A stretch of 64,000 nt of DNA from Antilocapra americana (GCA_007570785.1 ML664183.1:12544416-12608415); one strand, 5' to 3'. Shown: positions 32,501 through 44,479, numbered from the stretch's first letter. The notes: generated by a model not told the origin, from the sequence alone. Numbers and translations are program-made.

Positions 32501-33508
32501 TGTCCATCTATCCATTCTTTCATTTCTTCACTGAGCATTCAATGAACACTTACAGTGCACCAGGCACTGTGCTACACCTTTAAGAAACACATGGATACAA
32601 CACAATCCCTTGCTGCACTGAGCATGACACAAAACAGAAGGAAAGTTCAATGTTCTGTGACCCTTTTTGTCTACGAGTTGGGCCCAGCAGGGGAAGCTAG
32701 GTCTTCAGGGGACAAAGGTGATGGCTGGAGAGAGAATTAGCAAACCAGGAGGAAACTTAAGGGCATATTAAAGGCAGACTGAATGAAGGAGGGGGCTTTT
32801 TAATTTTAAAGAAGGAATTTAGGAAGATTAAAAAAGCAACCTTGGGTTTACATAATTGACAAAAATGTTACCTGGAGGCTTCTCCTTCTCTCATTGGTTT
32901 ATAGTTGAGATATTGCTATATTGAATCTATCAATTTTTGAAACTCAGAGTGAATTTTTTTAAGTTGACAGCACATTTCCAGTGCATGTATTAACAATTTT
33001 CCTCCAAAGATCTTCAAGGATCTAGAATTTTTTTCATCCCTGAACTTTGAATAAAATGGATCCTTCAAAAAAAATGCTCCATGTTTGTCATTCAGTTCCA
33101 GTACCTTTTATCTGTTAGAGAAACTGTAGACTCCTCCCCCTCCACACCTCCCAGCATCCAGTCCAAGTACCCTCATCTATGGCCACACTTGTTATTTACC
33201 ATTAAAACAAACAGACAAAGAACAGTGGATAAAAATCAATTCAAAAGTTATGAATAGGAGACAAAAAGCAAGCATAATAAAAACAAATACTCAACTTAAG
33301 AAATAGTACCAGAAACCCAAAAATCAAAAGGAGAAAATTGTGACATATTTATTATTAGAATAAAACAAGTTAATATGGAAAAAGTTAAATAAAAAAGTTA
33401 AGGGTGAGCTTAAATTTTAAAAAATGGAACAAACTGATACCACAAGAGTCAAGAAGCTTAATTTTTGACAAGCTGAAGTAACAATAAAACTTAAAACTGG
33501 ATGATAGG
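32501..33508. other. Unique to A-rich DNA, no gene seen
   Basis: An ancient-repeat-like phrase occurs at 32545-32575 (acagtgcaccaggcactgtg). From about 33190 the sequence is A-rich and may be decayed LINE, but no domain is readable. Confidence 0.4.
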
Positions 33509-33526
33509 AAAACATTAGTAACATTA

Positions 33527-33683
33527 GAGGGAATTAAGATGGCAGAGGAATAGGACGGGGAGTCCACACTCTCCCCAACAAATACACCAAAAGAACATTT
33601 AAAAACCGAGCAATCTCCATAAAACAACATCTGAATGCTGGCAGAGGACATCAGGCATCTGGAAAGACAGCCAATTGCCGAAG
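33527..33683 (+). mobile_element. Tailless 157-bp L1 5'-end insertion
   Basis: The insert begins gagggaattaagatggcaga and reads like the start of a cetartiodactyl L1 5' UTR (agatggcagaggaataggac, ctgaatgctggcagaggaca). It stops at caattgccgaag with no poly-A. The exact 18-bp sequence aaaacattagtaacatta flanks it (33509-33526 and 33684-33701). The duplication begins with AAAA, consistent with L1 endonuclease cutting. Confidence 0.8.
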
Positions 33684-33701
33684 AAAACATTAGTAACATT
33701 A

Positions 33702-34183
33702 AAACAAAAAGAAAGACAATAGATTTTTAAAAATATAACCAAAGAAAGGAAATAAAATTATAAAATAAACATAGAAAATGAGTGTAAATAAATTAAAATA
33801 GCAAAGAGACCAAATTAAGAACTAAAATCTCAGACATAAAATTCTATCAAAGGTAAAGTAGGCAAAATTAGTGAAAAGTAAAGAGAAATATAAATCAGAA
33901 TGAAAAAATACACTGTAACTCAAAAATACAAATATTTTTAAGGCTAAGCTGTTAAATATCTAATAAGAATTAAACACTCATCTACAGGGAAAAATTGACA
34001 ATAGTGTTCAATTCTAATGTAATCCTCTGGGGTAAAGGAAGCCACCTCCACCCTGCTTCCTGGAGAAGGGTGAGGGCATAAGCAAGAGAATAAAAGCACA
34101 ACAGGGTCTTTCTCTCCATTGATGGTAACACAAATGCCATGTTCTTGGTTCCAAGGCAGCTGGAAGTGGTTAGGTCCCCAGGG
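33702..34183. other. A-rich DNA, no gene seen
   Basis: A-rich low-complexity sequence that may be degraded LINE, then a short unique stretch (34020-34183) before the BovB 3' end. Confidence 0.4.
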
Positions 34184-37100
34184 ACTCTCTGTTGTTCAGT
34201 CACTAGATCATGTCCAACTGTTTGCAACCCCGTGGACCACAGCACACAAGGCTTCCGTGTCCTCCACTATCTCCTGGAGTTTGCTCAAACTTATGTCTAT
34301 TGAATGGATGACGCCATTCAACCATTTCATCTTCCTTTCCTCCTGCCCTCAATCTTTCCCAGCATGAGGGTCTTTTCCAGTGAGTCAGATCTTCCAATCA
34401 AGTGGCCAAAGTACTAGAGCTTCAGCTTCAGATCAGTCCTTCCAATGAATATTCAGGCTTGATTTCCTTTAGGATTGACTGCTTTGATCTCCTTGTTGTC
34501 CACGGGACTCTCAAGAATCTTCTCCAGCACCACAGTTCAAAAGCATCAAATCTTTGGTGCTCAGCCTTCCTTATGGTCCAACTCTTGCATCCATACATGA
34601 CTACTGGAAAAATAATAGCTTTGACTATACAGACCTTTGTTGGCAAAATGATATCTCTGACTTTTAATATGCCATCTAGGTTTGTCATAGCTTTTCTTCC
34701 AAGGAGCAAGTGTCTTTTAATTTCATGGTTTCTGTCACCATCTGAAGTGATTTTGGAGTCCAAGAAAATATGATCTGTCACTGTTTCCATGTTTTCCTCA
34801 TCTATTTGCCATGAAGTGATGGGACTGGATGCCAAGATCTTAGATTTTTGACTGCTGAGCCAGCTTTTTCACTCTCTTCTTGTCACCCTCATCAATAGGC
34901 TCTTTAGTCTCTCTTCATTTTCTGTTATTAAAGTGGTATCATGTGCATATCTGATGTTTTTGATATTCTCCCAACAATCTTGATTCCAGCTTTTGATTCA
35001 TCCATCCCAGCATTTTGCATAATGTACTCTGTGTATAAGTTAAATAATCAGAGTGACAATATATAGCCTTGATATACTCCTTTCCCAATTTTGAACCAGT
35101 CCATTGTACCGTGTTCAGTTCTAATTGTTGCTTCTTGACCTGCATTCAGGTTTCTCAGAGACAGGTAAGGTGATCGGGTCATTCCTTTCTCTTTAAGAAT
35201 TTTCCAGTTTGTTGTGATTCACACACTCAAAGGCTTTAGCTTAGTCAATGAATCAGAAATAGATGTTTTTCTGGAATTCCCTTGCTTTTTCTATGATCCA
35301 GCAGATGTTGGCAATTTGATCTCTGGTTCCTTTGTCTTTTCAAAATCCAGCTTGTACATGTGGAAGTTCACATACTGCTGAAGCCTAGCTTGAAGGATCT
35401 GGAGCATTACTTTGGTAGCATGGGAAATGAGCACAATTGTACAGCAGTTTGAACATTCTTTGGCACTTTGGGATTGGAATGAAAACCGACCTTTTCCACT
35501 CCTGTGGCCACTGCTGAATTTTCCAAATTTGCTGACATATTGAGGGCAGCACTTTAACAGCATCATCTTTTAGGATTTGAATTAGCTCAGCTGGAATTCC
35601 ATCACCTCCACTAGCTTTGTTCATGATGATGCCTCCTAAGGCCCACTTGACTTCACACTCCAGGATGTCTGCCTCTAGGTGAGTGACCACACCATCATGG
35701 TTATCCAGGTCAGTAAGACCTTTTTTGTATAGTTCTTCTGTGTATTCTTGCCACCTCTTCTTAATCTCTTCCGGTTTTTTAGGTCCTTGCCATTTCTGTC
35801 CTTTATTGTGCCCATTTTTCCATGAAATATTCCCTTAGTATCTTCAATTTTCTTGAAGAGATCTCTAGTCTTTGCCATTCTGTTGTTTTCCTCTATTTCT
35901 TTGCATTGTTCATTTAAGAAGGCTTTCTTATCTCTCCTTGCTGTTGTCTGGAACTCTACATTCGATTGAGTATATCTTTCCCTTTCTCCTTTGCCTTTTG
36001 TTTCTCTTCTTCTCTCAGTTATTTGTAAGGCCTCCTTAGACAACCACTTTGCCTTCTTGCATTTCTTTTTCTTTGTGATGGTTTTGGTCACCACCTCCTG
36101 TACCATGTTAGGAACTTCTATCCATAGTTTTTCAGGCACTCTGTCTACCAGATCTAATCCCTTAAATCTATTTGTCACCTCCACTGTTGATCAAATCAAA
36201 TCATAAGGCACTTGATTTAGGTCATAGCTGAATGGTCTGGCGGTTTTCCCTACTTTCTTCAATTTAAGCCTGAATTTTTTTTTAAGCTTGAATTTTGTAA
36301 TAAAGAGCTGATGATCTGAACCACAGCCAGCATCCAGTCTTGTTTTTGCTGACTGTATAGAGCTTTTCCATCTTTGGCTGCAAAGAATGTAATCAATCTG
36401 ATTTCGGTATTGACCATCTGGGGATGTCCATGTGTACAGTCATTTCTTGTGTTGTTGGAAGAGAGTGTTTGCTATGACCAGTTTTTTCTTTTGGTAAAAG
36501 TCTGTTAGCTTTTGCCCTGATTCATTTGTACTCCACAGCCAAACTTGCCTGTTCCTCCAGGTATCTTGACTTCCTTGTTTTGCATTCCAATCTTCATATG
36601 ATGAAAAGGACATCTTTTTTTGGCATTAGTTCTAGAAGGTCTTGTAGGTCTTCACAGAATCATTCAACTTCAGCTTCTTCAGCATTAGTGGTTGGAGCAT
36701 AGACTTGGATTACTGTGATGTTGAGTGGTTTGCCTTGGAAACAAAGTGAGATTATTCTGCTATTTTTGAGATTGCATCCAAGTACTGCATTTCAGACTCT
36801 TGTTGACTATGAGGGCTACTCCATTTCTTCTAAGGAATTCTTGCCCATAGTAGTTGATATAATGGTCATCTGAATTAAATTGGCCCATTCCCATTCATTT
36901 TAGATCAGCAATTTCTAGAATGTCAGTGTTCACTCTTGCCATATCCTGCTTGACCACATCAAATTTACGTTGATTATGGACCTTGAGTCATGTATGGATG
37001 TGAGAGTTGGACCATAAAGAAAATTGAGCACTGGAGAATTGATCCTTTTGAACTGTGGTGTTTGAGAGAACTCTTGAGAGTTCCTTGGACTGTAAGGATA

Positions 37101-37650
37101 TAAAACCAGTCAATCTTAAAGGAAGTCAGTCCTGAATATTCATTGGAAGGACTAATGCTTAAGCTGAAGCTCCAATACTTTGGCTACCTGATACGAAGAG
37201 CTGACTCATTGGAAAAGACCTTGATCTGGGAAAGATTGAAGGCAGGAGGAGAAGGGGATGACAGGAGAAGAGATGGTTGGATGGCATCACCGATTCAGTG
37301 GGCATGAGTTTGAGGAAGTTCTGGGAGTTGGTGATGGACAAGTAAGCCTAGCATGCTGCAGTCCATGGGGTCACAAAGAGTCAGACAAGACTGAGTGGTT
37401 GAACTGAATTGATGGACCTAACATTCCAGGTTCCTATGCAGTGTTGTTCTTTACAACATTGGACTTCACTTTCACCACCAGACACATTCACAACTGAGCA
37501 TCATTTCTGCTTGGCCCAGCCTCTTCATTTTTTCTGAAGCTATCTCTCTGCTCTTCCCCAGTAGCATATTGGACACCTACCAACCCAGGGAGCTCATCGT
37601 CTGGTGTCATATCTTTTTACCTTTTCATACAGTTCATGAGGTTCTTCTTA
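34184..37650 (-). pseudogene. Near-full-length BovB (RTE) LINE, broken and split
   Basis: Read on the minus strand, the element runs from 37650 down to 34184, minus a 428-bp insert at 36984-37411. The order is a 5' leader (37650-37420), an apurinic-type endonuclease region (about 36960-36200), the linker frame (open 36184-35675, 169 codons), reverse transcriptase (about 35690-34870) and the 3' end (34400-34184). Landmarks on the plus strand include ttgcatccaagtactgcatt, split by line breaks, and gcagcactttaacagcatca. Stops and frameshifts are scattered. The RT box reads Tyr-Ala-His-Asp (34949-34938) instead of Tyr-Ala-Asp-Asp. It cannot make a functional polyprotein. Confidence 0.95.
36984..37411 (+). 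mobile_element. BovB 3' end nested inside the BovB
   Basis: Plus-strand BovB 3' part starting tgagtcatgtatggatgtga and ending gttgaactgaattg. The 8-bp atggacct flanks it (36976-36983, 37412-37419). The host leader text resumes after it (aacattccaggttcctatgc). Confidence 0.93.
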
Positions 37651-38884
37651 CTAAATTATCTGTTGTTTTGGAAATATATTTATTTTCACTAGATACATAT
37701 ATTAACATGTAATGACATTATTGTTGTTATTTTAAATAGATTAATAAATTTTTAAATTTTTAAACAAAAAATAATCAGAATCCAAGCCTTTCAAACCTCC
37801 CACCCCACCATTACTCTCACCATCACTACCACCAAGAATGTTTCTGGTTGAGTAGGAATGAGGCTATGCCTAGGAGTATTCAATCTTAATTCCCTTGAGA
37901 TGATTCTGATGCAGGTAGTCCTCAGACTACCCTTCGGATGGGAGCTCTCTATAGTCTTTCATACCTAAAAATATAAATAGGAAAGAAGGGAAGAGAAATA
38001 CATTATTATAGGGTCAAGAAAGAGATTTCCAAATGACATTTTGGTCTCTTCTGAGTAGATTTCAGAGTCAGTCAGGTGACCTCTCCAAAGACAAGTGTTT
38101 CAAGTTAATGCCTCCAAGTGCCATGGCTTCCTCACCTGTCCTTAAACCTGCCCCTTTGGCCAGGCATTTAGCTGTGTTTGAACTCAGTGTTTCCTCTGGT
38201 AAAGCTTTCCCCCATTACAGTCACTTCTCAGGGGATTTATAACCTTCAAGGTAAAGGTCCCTGAAACAAGCCCCGGAGGATGTTCCCCACCATAGACTCA
38301 TTAAGAGCACTTCAGGTACCTTAATGTCCCCAGTCCCTGGATTTATTACAACATGATAAAGCCTCTTTTTAGAACGCATACTCTTAGTTCCATTTATCCA
38401 GCAGGCTTTTCCAGAAAAGAGATTAGAAGTAAAATTATTTGAGATGGAATCAAAGAATTTTATCTTTTAAATTAGTATGTTAAACACAGGAACACCTAAT
38501 ACAAATATTTGACTCTGTGGTTGAGCGTTGGCTCTGAGGTCACCAGGGGAAATTTATAGGGAACTCTAAAGGCCCTCACAATAATTGTCTTGGGTTATGA
38601 CTTCTCGAATTGCTCTTCATTGCCAATAGCACTGCATTTGGACATAAATAAAATTTGCTGAATTAGGGCACTGTTCTGGTTACAATGTTTAATCTTCACT
38701 TTAAATGAGCTGTGGTCACTGAAGCCTTTTTGTTTCATGGAAGAGGGTACCTTTACACTGGGTAAACTCTTTTTATACAGCCTAATGACTCACTAATTTA
38801 AAATCCTTTCTGGATCAATGCCAGGCTGGTCTGGTCAACATGGGGAGGGGAGAAAGCAGAAAACTTTTTAAAAAATATTTTAGG
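37651..38884. other. Unique DNA, no gene seen
   Basis: Single-copy sequence with no recognisable exon. The frame at 38033-38242 has no splice context or family match. Confidence 0.45.
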
Positions 38885-39055
38885 CTGGGAACTATACTCA
38901 GTATTTTGTAATAACCTATAAGAGAAAAGAATCTGAAGAATATATATTTGTATATATATATGAATCACTTTGCTATATAGCTGAAACTAATACAACATTG
39001 TAAATTGACTATATTTCAATAACAAAATTTAATTTTAAACATAAAAAAACAAGAC
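38885..39055 (+). mobile_element. L1 3' UTR fragment
   Basis: Terminal phrases: ctcagtattttgtaataacc, gaatcactttgctatatagc, tgaaactaatacaacattgt, aaattgactatatttcaata. The same 3' UTR type as the copy at 61332-61713. Confidence 0.82.
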
Positions 39056-39559
39056 AAAACAAAATTTTAGGTTAGTAAAATTCTACAATGCATCATTTAT
39101 CCTTAAACATTATGCAAATGATTCATTAACTGTTTTGGTGAGGAGGAAGAAATTACCAGTCCCATACTCAAACAGTATCTGCTTTGCATGGAAATTCATG
39201 TCAAAAATGAGATATAATATTTCATCACATGATGCATTACACTGTGGACTCTGGACTATCTGTCTCTGATCTCCCAAATTGGTTCTTGCCTGAGGTGAGA
39301 GCAGCCATGCTGTGGAGAGAGCGCAGGCAAAGGAACCTCCAAAACCAGGACAAGAAAGGGGACAAAAAGGAGAGAGGGAGAACCCTAGGAGCAAGGAGCA
39401 GGGTGTATGAGTGTATGTTCCATTTTAGAACACCTTTAAATGAACTTTTGCCTCTCTACTCTGTTTTTACTTAGGGCCGTCTTTAAATCCTGTGTCGGGT
39501 AGAACCCTGAAATGGCTCCCTTTTACAACACCCTTTTCCCCGTATCACTCCAGAGATTA
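39056..39559. other. Unique DNA, no gene seen
   Basis: Opposed short frames at 39110-39394 (minus) and 39229-39474 (plus) have no recognised domain or splice site. Confidence 0.4.
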
Positions 39560-39670
39560 CTGTCCCCCTGCACAGTATGTGGAAGTCTTTATTTCATCTT
39601 TGCATCTCCAGGCTAAAACCCAGATCCTGGTACATGGTCTATATTCATTAAAAGTTTGTTGAATGATGGA
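39560..39670 (+). mobile_element. L2 LINE 3' tip
   Basis: Phrases tatttcatctttgcatctcc, ccagatcctggtacatggtc and the tail aaaagtttgttgaatgatgg. Confidence 0.7.
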
Positions 39671-40307
39671 CAGATGGATGGAGAGAATACAGAATCATCA
39701 ATTAAACACAACTTTAAAGTATATATCTTCTTATGAAGGTATAGAGGACTGTTGGGCAATGTCATTAATGTGTAAGGATTAAGTTAATTAAATTCCTTGG
39801 AAGGAATTAAAGTGACAAAGAATTTGAGCAGAAAGTAGAGGAGAAGGCAGGCCTGGCTCAGGACATCAAAGAGCAGTCAGAAGCAAAATGAGAATTTCAT
39901 ACACCTGGTGGACTGGAGTGAGGATGTAAAGAGTCCCAGTGAATTTTCCAAACTGGAATCACAGCACTGTTCTGGCTGGAGGCTTTGTCTCTCTTGAACT
40001 TTAGGAAAATAATTTCCTTTCTATTCATCCTCCGCTCCAGTTTCAAGTCCCTAAGAAGCCTAACTATCCTCAAAGCAAACAGCCTAACTATTCTAGCAAA
40101 GAAATGTTTGTCAGACTTATTTTGAGCATAGGGGGAGGGAGGGTATGGGATGGTATATCTCTGAGAGAGGGCTGGAAACAAGACAGGCATCAGCAGTGGC
40201 CCTCAGCCATAGAATCTGAACAACGTATCTGATTTCCCAGTTTCTGATAGACATGCCATCGTCCTCTCTGAAAATGATGCTACTTCACCACCATAAACGT
40301 GGCCACT

Positions 40308-40640
40308 GCAGGAATTCCCTGGTGGTCCAGTGGTTAGGACGCCGTGCTTCTTCTGCAGGGGTCACAGGTTCAGTGCCTGGCTGGGGAACTAAGATCCATG
40401 GGCTTCCCTGGAGGTTCAGCTGGTAAACAATCTGCCTGCAGTTCAGGAGACCTGGGTTTGATCCCTGGGTTGGGAAGATCCCCTGGAGAAGGGAATGGCT
40501 ACCCACTCCTGTATTCTGGCCTGGAGAATTTCATGGACTATCCATGAATTTCATGGAATTTCATGGGGTCACAAAGACTCAGAAACAACTGAGTGACTTT
40601 TGCTTTCATACTGAGAGGAGCAGCCAAAAAAGAAAAAGAC
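40308..40640 (+). mobile_element. CHR-type SINE split by Bov-tA
   Basis: The head (40308-40398, gaattccctggtggtccagt to gggaactaagatccat) and tail (40608-40640, gaggagcagccaaaaaagaa) are one short-form CHR SINE separated by the Bov-tA. Confidence 0.88.
40399..40607 (+). mobile_element. Bov-tA SINE with internal rearrangement
   Basis: Unit from ggcttccctggaggttcagc to gtgacttttgctttcat. The usual segment after the bend is replaced by three copies of aatttcatgg (40527-40536, 40547-40556, 40557-40566), a local slippage or templated repair product. Confidence 0.92.
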
Positions 40641-40844
40641 CTTTGCATTTATTGTTTCTCTAATAAAAACAACAGTAAATTAGAGCCTGTTCATTGATGG
40701 AGAAATGGTTAAATAAATTATAGACTACTATACAACACTTTAAAATGAAGTTGATAAGTCTACCAATATGAAAAGTTCTCAAAGCAATACTGTTAAATGA
40801 GAAAAGCTAATCTGGGTGGCCCACTTACCTGGTTTTCTGTTTTT

Positions 40845-41060
40845 GGCTTCCCTGGTTGCTCAGTTGGTAAAGGGTCTGATCTAATGTGGGAAACTTGGTT
40901 TCAGTCCCTGGGTAGGAAGGTCCCCTGGAGAAGAGAATGACAACCCACTCCAGTAATCTTGCTTGGAAAATTCCATGGACAGAGGAGTCTGGTTGGGCTA
41001 CAGTCCATGGGATCATAAAGAGTTGTACATGACTGAGTGACTAACACTTTCACTTTTCAA
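40845..41060 (+). mobile_element. Bov-tA SINE
   Basis: Full unit from ggcttccctggttgctcagt to gtgactaacactttcacttt. Moderately diverged. Confidence 0.94.
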
Positions 41061-41479
41061 TTGGGAAAAAGTATGCTGTTTCACCCATTTTTAAAAAACA
41101 CACATGTCAACAATATATTTTGGATGTGTGCATATTTGTAAAATCATACAAATAGACCTAGCAGCACCTCACTGCTCATGATGGTTGATCCTGGACAGGG
41201 GATTAGGACCAGTCAAGAGGCAAATAGATCAAAGGTGACTTTTGCCTTATCTGTATGGGTGCTGGGGGCAAAAGAAAAAAAATCAAATTATGGCCTTCTC
41301 TTACATCTGGTGGGCCTCGCCTACTCCTGGCCTACTGGGTCATTATCTTCAAAGGCTAGAACCAGTGTATTTGCACTTTACAGAGTCTAACTCTCTGTTG
41401 TCCAATACAGTTGCTACATGTGGTTATGAGCACTTGAAATGTGGTTAGTCCCAATTGCAATAGGTTGTAAGTCTAAAAA

Positions 41480-41548
41480 TACAAGGATTGAACCCAGGTC
41501 TCTTGCACTGTAGGCAGATTCTTTACTATCTGAGCCACCAGGGAAGCC
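41480..41548 (-). mobile_element. Bov-tA 5' fragment
   Basis: Antisense head of Bov-tA only: attgaacccaggtctcttgc, gagccaccagggaagcc. The 3' two thirds are missing. Confidence 0.85.
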
Positions 41549-42595
41549 AAAAATACACACCAAGATTCAAAGACTTAGTACAGAAACAAAAGTAAAATAG
41601 CTCCTTAATAATTTTGCATATTGATTACATGGTGAAATCATATATTAAATATATTATTTAAATTAATTTTCTTGTTTCTTCTACTTTTAAAAATGTGACT
41701 ACCTAAATTATACCATTTGGCTTAATGTTACATATCTATTGGACAGTGCTAGTCTAGGTGATGAAAACTTTAAACATGCCAATTACACGAATAAATTTAT
41801 ATTTGAAACATTTTTTTCTATCAAAGAAAATTTAGATCTTTACTTCAGCAACTTTGAATCCATTTTGACTAGTTTTCATTCAAAACGTACACTGAGTAGA
41901 TATCTCCAGAACTTCATACTGAGCTTCAGTTTCTCATTCTGTAAAATAATCTACTTGTAAGATGATGGTGAGAATTAAAAGGGACCCCCTTTTTAAGATC
42001 CTTCATCTGGCAATGCCTATATATGAAGTCATCTTTAGGAAGAGGCCTAAACCAAATTATCCTCTTACTCCTCCCGGCTATTCAATGACCCTTGTAAGAC
42101 CCAATAAATGTGACTGCTCTTCTCCTCCTTCCTCAATTCAGCACTAAAAAGACACTCATTCAGCTATCAATTGCACCACGCAGATTTCTTAAATGATTTT
42201 TTTTTCAAGTTAACTCCACTTAATACATTATCTATTTCAGGGTTTTTTCCTTCTGGATTTGTTTAAGCTTTTTCTTCATACTCTTTCAAAATTAACTCCT
42301 CACACTCCAAGCAACCTCCTCCAAGTGCTCCTCTCCTCCCCTCTGCCCACCCATTGTGTTCACTGCAAATACAGGCTTCCTAGAAAACTACTTTATCCAG
42401 CTTTAGTGATTTGGACATAGCTGTTCTTATTTGAATCACCATTTCCTTATATGTTCTAATTTCACTTTCAAGTTCTTTTTCCTTGGTTATTTGGTTCTCA
42501 AATTACAGATCACTTTTTCCAGAATGATGGTAAAAGTAATTTTAGTACACATTGTAGCAGTAAAGTATTATCCCCGTCCTTTATTATACAAGTAA
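41549..42595. other. Unique DNA with a weak MIR trace
   Basis: A MIR-like phrase is visible at 41918-41980 (gagcttcagtttctcattct, gtaaaataatctacttgtaa). Otherwise no gene or repeat was recognised. Confidence 0.45.
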
Positions 42596-42825
42596 GACTA
42601 AATGCTAAGTCATTTCAGTCATGTCTGACTCTGCAATCCTATGGACTGCAGCCCTTCAGGCTCCTCTGTCCATGGTATTCTCCAGGCAAGAATACTGGAG
42701 TGGGTTATCATTTCCTTCTCCAGAGGATCTTCCTGACCCAGGGACTGAACCCGTGTCTTTTATGTCTCCTGCATCAGCAGGCAGGTTCTTTACCACTAGT
42801 GCCACCAGGGAAGCCCGAGTAGTTA
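42596..42825 (-). mobile_element. Bov-tA SINE
   Basis: Antisense unit ending accactagtgccaccaggga. An exact 11-bp duplication tatacaagtaa flanks it (42585-42595, 42826-42836). Confidence 0.96.
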
Positions 42826-43004
42826 TATACAAGTAATTGAGCTTAAACTGTACATTCAAGATCTGTTCAATTCCCTTCAGGCAAATTAATCTTCTTTTTT
42901 TTTTCTAAAAAAAGTAATTGAGCCAGACTCTTTTTTTCTTCTCTCTAACATAAACAAAAGTTTCTCCCTAACTTTCAGTTGATAGGGGGCCTTAACAAAA
43001 TAAT

Positions 43005-43090
43005 GAAAAGTGACATTTACTTAGTCCTTATTATAAGCCACGCACTGTTCCATGCACTTGACATTTAATATTTTTAAGAATGATTCCCCA
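43005..43090 (-). mobile_element. MIR SINE fragment (antisense)
   Basis: Antisense MIR: gtgacatttacttagtcctt, ttccatgcacttgacattta. Confidence 0.6.
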
Positions 43091-44207
43091 GCCTGTTCAA
43101 GAGGAAATCTCTGGGCAAAAGTACTGGTTCATTATCTTGTCTTTCTGTTTGTTCTTTTTTCTTTTGTTTACCCAGGCAAAACTCTGTCCCAGGTTTCACA
43201 ATCCCTGGTTTTGAATATTCACACCCAAAGTCACTAATCTTTCTTGTTAACACCTTATAGTTTGGCCCTTGATTAATTCAATCAGTGATTAGCACTTCTA
43301 CAATAAGTGTTAATCTCTCTTTTAAAATACCTCAAAGCTGGGCCCTTTGCTGAGGCTTTCTGCCCTAACCACATTATACAGGACAGGATTTCCCTATTGT
43401 GAGCGATATCTACAAAGCATTTCCCATGCACACCACCAGCTTGGAAAAGGCCTGCTTCAAAGTCTGCTGGTACAGCTAAAGCCTGGAATTACAGGCTCAG
43501 GTTTGCATCCACCACATGCACTAAACTCCAACTGTGTATGACTCTTAAGTCTTTTCAAAGCAGCTGGCCAGATACTTCAACACCAAAAGTGAATAAACCT
43601 CCAGAGGGCACCCTCAGGATTCTGGGCCTGACAGAGCCCTGCTAGGCAGAGCTCTCTGTTTCCTAGCCACCCAGATGCTAAGCTGCTCAAGTGTGAGAAA
43701 TAGAGCCTTCACAGAAGCAGCCCCAATAGCCTCAGCTGGCAGGTGTGAAGGCTTCCACCTCCCCAAGAGCAGTTCTCTCCCTGACAATGAGTGGATGCGA
43801 ACTAACAAGTAATTTGGGTGATTCACCCTACACTGTCCTTTCTATTTCATAAGTGAGGATATGAGTTTACCTTAAAAAGTAACTGTCTGGTAAGTAGCAA
43901 GGCCTGGGAAGGCACCCCATGTGAAGAAAGACAAACAAAACAAGCTCACTTCTTCTTTTCCATGTAAAGGACAACAGCTTTGATCTTGGTTTCCTGGTGG
44001 GTGGTCACTGTCATTGGAGTGCTGCATTTTCAACACTTCATATGAAGGTCATATGAAGGCAAACTTCTCCATGCTCCCCGCTACTTATAAACTCATATAA
44101 ATTCTCTTAACTTGAAAGAGTGTTCTAAGAGATCTTTCCAACTAATTTGAATATTTTCCTTTATAGCACAACAGTATTATAAAGCACAAAAATCAAGCGT
44201 AGTTTGG
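43091..44207. other. Unique DNA, no gene seen
   Basis: Single-copy sequence with moderate GC near 43580-43800. Holds the CTCF-like motif listed at 43598. The minus frame at 43614-43826 has no recognisable domain. Confidence 0.45.
43598..43611 (+). promoter_or_regulatory. CTCF-like motif
   Basis: Bases cctccagagggcac match 13 of 14 positions of the CTCF core CCASYAGRKGGCRS. It is outside any repeat. Its orientation is opposite to the perfect motif at 18060-18073, so the two point toward each other only if read outward to inward across the interval; occupancy is unknown. Confidence 0.45.
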
Positions 44208-44420
44208 GGGCTTCTCAGGTGGCACAGTGGTAAAGAATCTGCCTACTACTGTAGGAGACATAAGAGACACAGGATTGATCCCTGGGTCATAAGGATCCCC
44301 TGGAGTGGGAAACAGCAACCTGCTCCAGTATTCTTGCCTGAAAAATTTGATTAACAGAGGAGCCTGGTGGGCTACAGTCCATGGGGTTGCAAAGAGTCAG
44401 ACACAACTGAAGACACACCT
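44208..44420 (+). mobile_element. Bov-tA SINE
   Basis: Unit from gggcttctcaggtggcacag, via tgatccctgggtcataagga, to gtcagacacaactgaagaca. Confidence 0.94.
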
Positions 44421-44479
44421 TTAGGATACATTTGCGCATCGTTAGCCCAGTCTTCCTACTCATCAACTCTTTGACATAG

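Noticed and set aside
35675..36184. 169-codon Lys/Arg-rich minus-strand frame
   Set aside because: It is the BovB linker between endonuclease and reverse transcriptase, in register with the rest of that element.
36984..37650. Possible twin-priming inversion of one BovB
   Set aside because: Both pieces have complete 3' ends facing outward and the inner one has its own 8-bp target repeat, so they are two insertions.
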